NCBI RefSeq assembly: GCF_035575815.1
Contig: NZ_DATLXO010000194.1
Location: 1-32,894, forward strand
Origin: Iamia sp035575815
Lineage (GTDB): Bacteria; Actinomycetota; Acidimicrobiia; Acidimicrobiales; Iamiaceae
DNA: 32,894 nucleotides
Direction: 5' to 3'
The translations under genes and the position numbers were made by a program. Position 1 is the first letter of the stretch. Each line of letters opens with the position of its first letter. This document shows positions 22,471 to 29,400 of the stretch, in pieces. A model generated the notes under the pieces. It was not told where the DNA came from. It worked only from the letters and a program-made list of their open reading frames with translations, and did not search any database.

Positions 22471-23019
22471 TCACGCCTCCTTGGCGAAGGTGATGGTCAC
22501 CCGGCGGTTGCGGGCCCGGCCCTCGGGGTTGTCGCTGCCGTCATCGTTGGTGTTGGGCGCGACGGGCTCCGCCTCACCCTTGCCGTCGACCTGGTAGGTG
22601 AAGTCCGGGGCCAGCCGGGCCAGGGCGTCGCGCACGGCCTGGGCCCGCCGCTGGGACAGGTCGAGGTTGTAGGCGTCATCGCCCATTCCGTCGGTGTGGC
22701 CCACGACCTGCACCGGGTCCTGTCCCTCCTCGGTCAGCGTGGCCGCCGCCTCCGAGAGGCGGGCCTCGGCGGCCGGGGTGAGGGTGGCGGAGTCGAACTC
22801 GAACAGCACGTCGGCGGCGAGCACGACCTCGACCTCTTCGGGCGTCTCGGACACCCGGATCTCGCCGCTGATCGACTCGACCCGCCGCAGCAGCGTCGTG
22901 GTGCGGCGCTCGATGTCGGTCACCCGACCCTCGACGTCCTCCTGGGCGAGGGCGGGCGGGCCCCCGGCCGTGACGAGCGTGGCCACCGCGACGGCGACCG
23001 CCAATCGTCGGGCCCTCAT
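22471..23019 (-). CDS. Secreted OmpA/MotB-like domain protein
   Basis: A 182-residue exported protein. A signal peptide (residues 1-26, MRARRLAVAVAVATLVTAGG then ALA) is followed by a short coiled segment (VTDIERRTTTLLRRVESI) and an OmpA-like peptidoglycan-binding domain (about 65-180). VLFEFDSATLTPAAEARLSE starts the domain; VVGHTDGMGDDAYNLDLSQR holds the peptidoglycan-contacting Asp; GRARNRRVTITF ends it. It binds diaminopimelate in peptidoglycan in known members. It overlaps the lipoprotein stop by 4 bp (ATGA) and is surely co-translated with it. This suggests a wall-bound protein working with a membrane lipoprotein. Confidence 0.9.
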   Translation of the reverse strand: MRARRLAVAVAVATLVTAGGPPALAQEDVEGRVTDIERRTTTLLRRVESISGEIRVSETPEEVEVVLAADVLFEFDSATLTPAAEARLSEAAATLTEEGQDPVQVVGHTDGMGDDAYNLDLSQRRAQAVRDALARLAPDFTYQVDGKGEAEPVAPNTNDDGSDNPEGRARNRRVTITFAKEA

Positions 23020-23726
23020 TGGATCGTCAGCCCGTCGACGGGCTCGAAGCCGGGGAGGGTGAAGGTGATCTCGGTGACGTCCTCAGGCGGGGCCGGGAGC
23101 TGAGCGTACAGGTCGAGCGTCTCCTCGGGGCCGACGCCGAGATCGGCAGCGTCAGCCGTGCACAGGCAGGTGCCGGCCGAGTCGTAGAGCGTGAGGTAGC
23201 GCTTGTCGTTGGGCGGATCGAGGAGTGCGGCTCCGCCCACGTCGTACGACCCCCGCCCGGTGGGGTCGGAGATCGTGCGCCACAGCTCGTAGGTGGCGTC
23301 GTCGCCGGTGTTGGTGATCGAGAACCGCACCTCGACGATGTCACCGTCCATGCGCTCGATGCCGCGCACGTCGAGCTGCAAGGGCACGAGGGTGTCGTCG
23401 TTCGGATCCGCGGGGTGGTTGCCGGTGGATGAGCCGAGGACCTCGCCGTCGTCGGGCGCCGGGGCCTCGGCTTCGTCGTCGCCCTCCGTAGCGGTCGTGG
23501 TGCTCCCGTCGCCGTCGTCGTCGGTGGAGCCATCGTCGTCGGTGGAGCCATCGCCGGCCTCGGTCGGGCTATCGGCGGTCGTGGTGGACTGCTCGGTGGT
23601 GGCTTCGGCCGAGCTCTCGATCTCGGCCTGTTCGGCCCCGTCGTCCGAACAGGCCAGCAGGGCGAACGGTGTCGCCGCGGCCAGCACGAGGGCCAGGCTG
23701 CGGCGTCCGATGGTGGTGGGGTTCAT
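23016..23726 (-). CDS. Secreted lipoprotein with acidic Thr/Asp-rich linker
   Basis: A 236-residue lipoprotein. Residues 1-26 form a signal with lipobox ALLAC, so Cys26 is lipidated and anchored to the outer face of the membrane. A low-complexity linker (about residues 30-85, rich in Thr, Asp, Glu, Ser) is followed by a beta-sandwich-like domain (LDVRGIERMDGDIVEVRFSI; EDVTEITFTLPGF). Two cysteines in GTCLCTAD may pair. No enzyme motif is seen. ATG 23726 is chosen for its AAGGAGGAT; an earlier in-frame start lacks one and spoils the signal peptide. It is the first gene of a pair with the OmpA-like protein. Confidence 0.85.
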   Translation of the reverse strand: MNPTTIGRRSLALVLAAATPFALLACSDDGAEQAEIESSAEATTEQSTTTADSPTEAGDGSTDDDGSTDDDGDGSTTTATEGDDEAEAPAPDDGEVLGSSTGNHPADPNDDTLVPLQLDVRGIERMDGDIVEVRFSITNTGDDATYELWRTISDPTGRGSYDVGGAALLDPPNDKRYLTLYDSAGTCLCTADAADLGVGPEETLDLYAQLPAPPEDVTEITFTLPGFEPVDGLTIQ

Positions 23727-23834
23727 GGGGATCCTCCTTGGGTCACCCTGCACGTCGCGCCGCCTCGTCGATTAGTTGCACCGGCGGTCGGGGACGGGTC
23801 CCGGGTCGCGCCGTCGGGCGGCGCCGCGACTCCG

Positions 23835-23880
23835 TTCTGGGGGCCGGATTCACGCCTTGGGCCGAATCCGGCCCCCAGAA
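23835..23880 (-). terminator. 17-bp perfect hairpin after the kinase gene
   Basis: TTCTGGGGGCCGGATTC (23835-23851) and its exact complement (23864-23880) enclose 12 nt, about 35 bp past the kinase stop. Probable terminator of the sigma-kinase operon, again without a clear T-run. Confidence 0.65.
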
Positions 23881-23912
23881 GCGATCCCGGCCCGCGGCGG
23901 CGACGACACGCG

Positions 23913-25199
23913 TCATGGCTCGGTGACGACGAGGCGTTGCTCGACGGTGACCACCTTGCCGTCGGCGGCGACGCCGGTCAGCAGCACGCGGGCCTCGCCC
24001 GCAGACTGAGGACGCAGCTCGATGGTCGGGGCATCGGTGTAGGTGCGGCCGTCGGGCGCGATCCAGACGAACTGGGAAGCACCCTCGACGTCGGCGACGA
24101 AGCGGGCCGGACTCCCCACGGCGACCGACTCCGGCCCGACGGCCGCCACTCGGAGGGCCCCGTCGGCGGCGCTCACGCGGACCTCGCCGCCCTCGACCGA
24201 TTCGGTCGTCTGCTCGCGCCTGTCGTCCTGCGTCGCCCGGCCCGCCCACCACCCACCACCGAGCACCACCACCAGCACCACGAGGGCGGCGGCGCCGACC
24301 AGCCCGCGGCGGGCGCGCCTCGGGGGAGGAGCTGGTGGGCCGGGATCCGGACGCCCGACCGGCGCCGGCGAGGGCGGGGCGAGGGCGTCGTGCAGAGCAG
24401 CCCGCCAGGACTGGGCATCGGGGTGGCGAGCGTCGACGTCGTCGGAGAGACCCCGGGCCAGCTCGCCGGCCGCGGCCTGGGGCCACCCCTGCCGGCGGAG
24501 CTGCGTCGGCCAGTCGTCGCCGTCCTCGGGGCGCTGGCCGGTGGCCAGCCAGACGACAAGGGCGCTGGCCGACCAGATGTCGGCGCGAGGGTCGATCCAC
24601 GCCGCGTCGCGCTGCTCGGGCGGGGCGAAGCCGGCCGTGCCCGCCCCCACCGTCAGCCCCGACGCCAGGGCGAGGTCCTTGGACAGCCCGAGGTCGGCCA
24701 GCATCAGTCGCTCGCCGGGGCCGAGGAGCCGGCCGGCCGGTGGCGCGTGGCCGGGGGAGCGGATCAGGAGGTTGCCGGGGGTGACGTCGCGGTGGACGAC
24801 GCGCTCGGCGTGCAGGGCGCTGAGCGCGGCGGCGATCTGGGTCGCGGCCGCCATCACGTCGGTGATCTCGACCCGGCCCGGGTCGAGGGCGCGTCGCCGG
24901 GCGCTGAGGTCGCCGCCCAGGGCCAGGTCGAGCACCAAGAAGGGCTGGCCGGAGTCGGTCTCGCCCAGGTCGAACACCTTGACCACGTGAGGGCTGTCGA
25001 CGCGCCGCAGGAGGTGGCCCTCCATGATGAAGCGCTCCCGCAGATCAGGGTCGAAGCTGTGGTTCTCGGCCAGCACCTTCACCGCCACATCGGCGTCGAG
25101 GCGGTCGTCTCGGGCCCGGAAGACGGTGGCGAAGGCGCCGGTGCCGATGAGGCCGACGACCTGATAGCGCCCGATGCGCCCCGGGACCTGCGGGCTCAC
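23913..25199 (-). CDS. Membrane Ser/Thr protein kinase (PknB-like)
   Basis: A 428-residue receptor-type kinase. GTGAFATVF (residues 19-27) is the glycine loop, Lys41 (AVK) binds ATP, HRDVTPGN (136-143) is the catalytic loop with Asp138, and ADLG (168-171) is the metal site (DLG for DFG). APPEQR marks the activation-segment end. A Pro-rich linker leads to one membrane helix (about 300-322, GLVGAAALVVLVVVLGG). The outside part of about 100 residues is a small beta domain of PKD type (VSAADGALRVAAVG; FVWIAPDGRTYTDAPTIEL), not PASTA. The GTG start overlaps the sigma-factor stop by 4 bp, so signalling by phosphorylation may be tied to that sigma factor. Confidence 0.92.
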   Translation of the reverse strand: MSPQVPGRIGRYQVVGLIGTGAFATVFRARDDRLDADVAVKVLAENHSFDPDLRERFIMEGHLLRRVDSPHVVKVFDLGETDSGQPFLVLDLALGGDLSARRRALDPGRVEITDVMAAATQIAAALSALHAERVVHRDVTPGNLLIRSPGHAPPAGRLLGPGERLMLADLGLSKDLALASGLTVGAGTAGFAPPEQRDAAWIDPRADIWSASALVVWLATGQRPEDGDDWPTQLRRQGWPQAAAGELARGLSDDVDARHPDAQSWRAALHDALAPPSPAPVGRPDPGPPAPPPRRARRGLVGAAALVVLVVVLGGGWWAGRATQDDRREQTTESVEGGEVRVSAADGALRVAAVGPESVAVGSPARFVADVEGASQFVWIAPDGRTYTDAPTIELRPQSAGEARVLLTGVAADGKVVTVEQRLVVTEP

Positions 25200-25789
25200 C
25201 GCGCGTCCCTGAGGGCGGCGGCGGCAAGGGCCCGGCCCCGGGCCACCCGGGACTTGGCCGTGTTCACGTTCAGACCGAGCCGGGCGGCAACCTCGGCATA
25301 CGGGCAGCGCTCGACATCTCGCAGCAGAACCGCGTCGCGATAGAGATCGGGCAGACCGCCGATGGCACCGTCGAGCGCGGTGCGCGTGGCGATGGTCGAG
25401 GAGATGCGGGCAGCGTCACCCATGTCGTCGTCGCGCAGCGGCGTGGCCTGGTCGCGGCGCCGCAACGCGGCGATGGCCTTGTGCCGGGCCACCTGGTGGA
25501 GCCAGGTGGTGAAGCGGGCCTCGCCCCGGAAGCCGGCGATCGTCTCGGCCACCGCGACGAGGACGTCTTGTTCGACCTCCTCGGCGTCGGCGTCGGCAAC
25601 CACCAGGCGGCGAATGGTGCGCCGGGCCAGCTTCAGCTCGTCGACCGCCCACAGCAGGTCGTCGAGGGCGCCGACGTCGCCCGCCGCGGCCCGCAGGGCC
25701 ACCGGGTCGAGGAGGTCGGCCCGGTCCCCGCCGTCGGGGCCGACGGTCGTGACCTGTTGCCGCCACCGCCGAGCACCGAGATCCGTCAT
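25196..25789 (-). CDS. ECF-type RNA polymerase sigma factor
   Basis: A 197-residue sigma-70 family protein. Region 2 spans about residues 30-110, with DADAEEVEQDVLVAVAETI and FTTWLHQVARHKAIAALRRR as the core-binding and -10-reading helices. Region 4 spans about 140-195, with LPDLYRDAVLLRDVERCPYA and EVAARLGLNVNTAKSRVARG as the helix-turn-helix that reads -35. I start at ATG 25789, preceded by GGAG; the long frame upstream is an antisense shadow of the TetR and monooxygenase genes. No anti-sigma gene with a zinc-binding motif follows; a Ser/Thr kinase takes that place, a setup known in some actinobacteria for kinase-controlled sigma factors. Confidence 0.92.
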   Translation of the reverse strand: MTDLGARRWRQQVTTVGPDGGDRADLLDPVALRAAAGDVGALDDLLWAVDELKLARRTIRRLVVADADAEEVEQDVLVAVAETIAGFRGEARFTTWLHQVARHKAIAALRRRDQATPLRDDDMGDAARISSTIATRTALDGAIGGLPDLYRDAVLLRDVERCPYAEVAARLGLNVNTAKSRVARGRALAAAALRDAR

Positions 25790-25883
25790 CCGCTCCAGCT
25801 CCGGCGGGGCACCAGGCTCAGCCGCCGTGACCAGTGTCCCACAGGGGCCGGTCGCCTCTCCCCGCCGACGATGACCTCCGGCC

Positions 25884-25915
25884 TTGACATACTTACATAG
25901 CGCAGCCAATGTAAG
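25884..25915 (+). promoter_or_regulatory. TetR promoter and self-operator
   Basis: TTGACA (25884-25889), a 17-bp spacer and CAATGT (25907-25912) stand 6 nt before the GTG start. CTTACAT and ATGTAAG (25892-25898, 25909-25915) are perfect 7-bp arms with a 10-bp spacer that overlap spacer and -10. A bound repressor would block the promoter. Confidence 0.65.
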
Positions 25916-25918
25916 AGC

Positions 25919-26521
25919 GTGGCCACCCAGGAGGAGCGTCGAACCCAGACGCGCGACGCCCTGCTCGCGGCCGGCGCGACGCTGTTCGCAGCGCGGGGCG
26001 TGGCCGGGGCCTCGGTCGACGCCATCGCCCACCAGGCGGGGCGCACGTCGGGCGCGCTGTACGACCACTTCGGCAGCAAGGAGGGCCTCCTCTTCGCCCT
26101 CCTCGAGAGCTGGGTCGACGACGCCACCCAGGCGATCACCGCCGATCAGGCGGCGGCCACGACCCTGGAGGAGTGGGTGGCCGCCATGTGGCACGCCGTG
26201 GCCCGGCCACCGTCGGGCGACGACCGTTGGATCGCCCTCGAGCACGAGCTGTGGTCGTACGCGGCCCAGAGCGACGAGGCCCGCCGCTACCTGGCCCGGC
26301 GCTACCGGGCGGCCTGGGACGGCGTCGACGCCGTGGCTGCGACCTGGACCGGGCCCGCCCCCGACACCCCCGATGTCCGGGTCGGTCCGGCGGTCATCGG
26401 CCTCCTCCTCGGTCTCGAGATGATGCGGCGCATCGACCCGTCCGCCGTGTCCGACGAGACCGCGATCGCGGCGCTCCGCGGTGTCCTCGTCGGCGCCTCC
26501 GACCGCGCCGCCACTCGATGA
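25919..26521 (+). CDS. TetR-family transcriptional repressor
   Basis: A 200-residue regulator. The N-terminal helix-turn-helix is RDALLAAGATLFAARGV (about residues 12-28), ASVDAIAHQAGRTSGALYDH and FGSKEGLL, the standard TetR_N signature. The C-terminal ligand domain (about 70-195) includes WIALEHELWSYAAQ and a helix GLLLGLEMMRRI. The ligand is unknown. A palindrome sits in its promoter, so self-repression is likely. The nitronate monooxygenase gene follows 148 bp downstream on the same strand and may be under the same control; the sigma-kinase pair diverges from it. Confidence 0.92.
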   Translation: MATQEERRTQTRDALLAAGATLFAARGVAGASVDAIAHQAGRTSGALYDHFGSKEGLLFALLESWVDDATQAITADQAAATTLEEWVAAMWHAVARPPSGDDRWIALEHELWSYAAQSDEARRYLARRYRAAWDGVDAVAATWTGPAPDTPDVRVGPAVIGLLLGLEMMRRIDPSAVSDETAIAALRGVLVGASDRAATR

Positions 26522-26669
26522 CCGCCCCCGCGCCACCGGAATCCCCGATCTTGGACGGGCGTCGTTCCCGGGAGCGTGCACGCGTCGAAAGTCCCGATGG
26601 CCGGGGTCCGTGTCGCCCGGCTCACGCATCTCCGTCCCCTTCCCACCCCTGACCCCAGGAGCCCCTGAC

Positions 26670-27803
26670 ATGCGCACCCCCCTCTGCGACGAGCTCGGCA
26701 TCGAGTTCCCGATCTTCGCCTTCACCCACTGCCGCGACGTCGTGGCCGCGGTGTCGAACGCCGGGGGCTTCGGCGTGCTCGGCGCCGTCGGCTTCACCCC
26801 CGAGCAGCTCGAGGTCGAGCTGGCCTGGATCGACGAGCACGTGGGCGACAAGCCCTACGGCGTCGACATCGTCATCCCCGGCAAGTACGAGGGCATGGAC
26901 GACATGGACCCCGAGCACCTGGCCCAGACGCTCCGCGACATGGTGCCCCAGGGCCACGTCGACTTCGCCCGGAAGCTGCTCGCCGAGCGGGGCGTGCCCG
27001 AGCTGCCCGCCGACGAGTCGAACTCGATGCAGCTGCTGGGCTGGACCGAGGCGACCGCCACCCCCCAGATCAAGGTCGCCCTCGACCACCCCAAGGTGAA
27101 GCTCATCGCCAACGCCCTGGGCACCCCACCGGTCGAGGTGATCGAGTTCATCCACGACGCCGGGGTGAAGGTCGCGGCCCTCTGCGGCTCGCCCTACCAG
27201 GCCCTCAAGCACAAGGAGGCCGGGGTCGACATCGTCATCGGCCAGGGCGGCGAGGGCGGCGGCCACACCGGCGAGGTCGGCTCGATCGTGCTCTGGCCCC
27301 AGATCGCCCAGGCCATCGCGCCCACGCCGCTGCTCGCCGCCGGCGGCATCGGGTCGGGCCAGCAGATCGCCGCCGCCCTGGCCATGGGGGCCCAGGGGGT
27401 GTGGGCCGGGTCGCTGTGGCTCACCGTCGAGGAGGCCGACCTGCCCCCGGCGCAGCAGCAGCAGCTGCTCGACGCCACGTCGCGCGACACCGTGCGCAGC
27501 CGGTCCTTCACCGGCAAGCCGTGCCGCATGATCAAGACGGAGTGGACCGAGGCGTGGTCGACGCCCGACGCGCCCGACCCCCTGCCCATGCCGCTCCAGT
27601 ACATGGTCTCGGGCGACTGCGTGGCCCGCAGCCACCGCTATTCCGACAAGGCCGTGTCGGTGATGTTCAACCCGGTCGGCCAGGTCGTGGGGCAGATGGA
27701 CCGCGTCGAGAAGACCGCGGCGGTCATCCAGCGGCTGGTCGAGGAGTACCTCGACGCCGTCGAGCGCCTGAACGTCCTCACCACCGCCGCCGCCGAGGCC
27801 TGA
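26670..27803 (+). CDS. Nitronate monooxygenase / 2-nitropropane dioxygenase family
   Basis: A 377-residue FMN-dependent TIM-barrel enzyme. LCDELGIEFPIFAFTH (about residues 5-20) and VSNAGGFGVLGAVGFTPEQL (about 29-48) open the barrel. CGSPYQALKHKEAGVDIVI, GQGGEGGGHTGEVG (about 190-203, with the conserved His) and AAGGIGSGQQIAAALAMGAQ (about 226-245, FMN phosphate site) are the family hallmarks. Known members oxidise nitronates or reduce enoyl compounds; the specific substrate is not clear. ATG 26670 has CAGGAG upstream. It follows the TetR gene, and the tail of a lost flavin oxidoreductase comes next. Confidence 0.88.
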   Translation: MRTPLCDELGIEFPIFAFTHCRDVVAAVSNAGGFGVLGAVGFTPEQLEVELAWIDEHVGDKPYGVDIVIPGKYEGMDDMDPEHLAQTLRDMVPQGHVDFARKLLAERGVPELPADESNSMQLLGWTEATATPQIKVALDHPKVKLIANALGTPPVEVIEFIHDAGVKVAALCGSPYQALKHKEAGVDIVIGQGGEGGGHTGEVGSIVLWPQIAQAIAPTPLLAAGGIGSGQQIAAALAMGAQGVWAGSLWLTVEEADLPPAQQQQLLDATSRDTVRSRSFTGKPCRMIKTEWTEAWSTPDAPDPLPMPLQYMVSGDCVARSHRYSDKAVSVMFNPVGQVVGQMDRVEKTAAVIQRLVEEYLDAVERLNVLTTAAAEA

Positions 27804-27840
27804 CCATGGCGGCGCGGGCCCTGCGAGCCTGACCTTGTCG

Positions 27841-27954
27841 AGAAGCGACGGGACGGGGTTGCGCCGCGAGGGGCTCTGCACCCACTGCAACGAGTGCATG
27901 CCCACGATCTACGACGCGACCCGCTGCGTGCTGGTGGGCGCGGCCCGGGGCTGA
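27841..27954 (+). pseudogene. Cys-rich tail of an NADH:flavin oxidoreductase
   Basis: After the monooxygenase the frame reads LRREGLCTHCNECMPTIYDA, TRCVLVGAARG and a stop. CxxCxxC...C followed by an aromatic and RCV is the ending of OYE-type NADH:flavin oxidoreductases, where HCN-CM precedes PTIY. Only about 35 residues remain and no start codon or barrel is present. The rest was deleted next to the monooxygenase gene, which shares the flavin-barrel theme. Confidence 0.6.
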
Positions 27955-27958
27955 CCGG

Positions 27959-28660
27959 TCAAGGGGAGAGGGCCGCCCGTCCGGCGCGGAAGAACTCCAG
28001 GGCCTCGATCCCGGTCGGCGGCGGGAGGGCGGGGCGGCTGGAGCCGAAGGGCTCGTTCCAGAGCGTGCCGTCGGGCGGCGGCAGGGCATGGGGTCCCACG
28101 TAGAGGTAGGGCTCCTCGTGCTCCGCGTCGCCGGGTGAGCCTCCGTAGTTGACCTCGTCGATGGTGACGGCCAGATCGAAGTGCTCGGGCCACAGCTGGG
28201 CGGTGGGGAGCCCGGCATCGCCGCCCTCGCGCTCGGCGGCGGCCTCGGCCCGGAGCGTGCCCAGGGCGGTGTCGGTGGCCGCGAACACGGTCGCGACGAG
28301 GTCCGCCGCCTCCCGGTCGACCCGCAGGGCGCGCCCGGCGTCGGCGTCGGTCGCCAGCGGGTAGAGGTCGGTCGGCGTCGGCGCCTCGATGCCGAGGGCT
28401 TCGCGGATCTCACCCAGGGTCGTGAGGGCGGCCCGCCCGACCGGGGCGCCGTCGAGCTCGGCTACGACCTCGGTGTGCTCGACCCGTAGCCGCCGGGCGC
28501 CGGCTCGGGTCTCGTACACCGGTGTGGCGAAGCCGCCCGGGGCGCCCCGCAGGCCGATGCGTCCGGTGTGGTGGTGCAGGTCGGCCATCAAGACGTGCTC
28601 GGCCACGGCGTGGAGGTCGAGGCGCGTCTGAACGAGCACGGCGGGGTCGATCGGGGCCAT
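27959..28660 (-). CDS. Actinobacterial protein of unknown function
   Basis: A 233-residue soluble protein without signal or membrane helix. The N-terminal half is helical and His-rich (LDLHAVAEHVLMADLHHHTG, about residues 13-32) and contains RIGLRGAPGGFATPVY. The C-terminal half carries EHFDLAVTIDEVNYGGSPGD, PYLYVGPHALPPPDG and LWNEPFGSSRP, which look like conserved structural motifs. I do not recognise a named family. ATG 28660 has GGAGA 5 nt upstream; the longer frame adds an Arg-rich leader. It ends 5 bp from the flavoenzyme remnant's stop on the other strand. Confidence 0.7.
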   Translation of the reverse strand: MAPIDPAVLVQTRLDLHAVAEHVLMADLHHHTGRIGLRGAPGGFATPVYETRAGARRLRVEHTEVVAELDGAPVGRAALTTLGEIREALGIEAPTPTDLYPLATDADAGRALRVDREAADLVATVFAATDTALGTLRAEAAAEREGGDAGLPTAQLWPEHFDLAVTIDEVNYGGSPGDAEHEEPYLYVGPHALPPPDGTLWNEPFGSSRPALPPPTGIEALEFFRAGRAALSP

Positions 28661-28773
28661 GGTGTCTCCTCCGAGGCGGGGCCGGGCTCGTGGTGACCGG
28701 CCACCTGATCGGGAGACGGTACGCCGGCGGCACGACGGTGCGTCGGGTGGGGCCGACGCCCGCCGCCTCACCG

Positions 28774-29352
28774 TCACGCGAAGCGGCGTCGGTACTCGGC
28801 CGAGGCGAAGAACTGGGCGATCAGACGCTGGATCGATGTGCCGGCCCGGACCTTGTCGAGCCAGAACGCGTAGCCGCTGGCATCAGGTGCCCGGCGGAGC
28901 AGCCCGGCGTAGGTCATCATCACCTCGACCTCGGGGCGCAGGCGGGTGACGGCGGCCGGGAGGGCAGCGATGGCCGCCATGACCTCGGCTCGGGTGGCGG
29001 TGCCGGCCGCCAGGCGGTCCGTCCACGTGCTGGCCCAGGTCGCGGTGGGTGCCGCGCCGGTGGCGTTGCGGTGGGCGGCGTCGACGAACGCGGCACCACC
29101 GAGCGACCCGTACCGGGCGGCGAAGCCCGCCCTGGTCGTCACGTCTCCGGCGATCACCTCGAGGCTGTCACCGCTCCGGACCCGTCCGGCCCACGCCATC
29201 AGGTCGCCGTAGGCGGGGGGAGAGCCGAAGCAGGCGAGGGCGAGTCGGGCGACGGGGCTGACCGCCAGGCCGAACTCCTTGGAGACCAGGAAGCAGTTGA
29301 CGACCCACGAGATCGTGCGACCCGAATCGTGGCCGATGAGGACTACGGAGCG
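28774..29352 (-). pseudogene. DUF4214-repeat protein lacking its N-terminus
   Basis: The open frame carries two DUF4214-like repeats: ISWVVNCFLVSKEFGLAVSP, VARLALACFGSPPAYGDLMA in the first, and VMMTYAGLLRRAPDASGYAF, FFASAEYRRRF in the second. DUF4214 occurs at the ends of large secreted or surface proteins. Similarity begins near 29352, but no start codon exists in frame between 29199 and the previous stop at 29401, and no signal peptide is seen. Starting at ATG 29199 would cut the first repeat. I read it as the tail of a longer exported protein whose front half was lost when the neighbouring sequence joined. Confidence 0.55.
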
Positions 29353-29400
29353 CGGTTGTGATGTCGCCCCCGTCGAGTGGGGTGAGGGGTGCGCCGCAGC

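Noticed and set aside
26522..26669. Gap between tetR and the monooxygenase as a riboswitch
   Set aside because: No conserved core or convincing stem set was found; only a ribosome-binding site near 26656 is clear.
25790..26851. N-terminal extension of the sigma factor to 551 codons
   Set aside because: It is antisense to the TetR gene and the start of the monooxygenase gene; ATG 25789 has a ribosome-binding site and gives normal sigma length.
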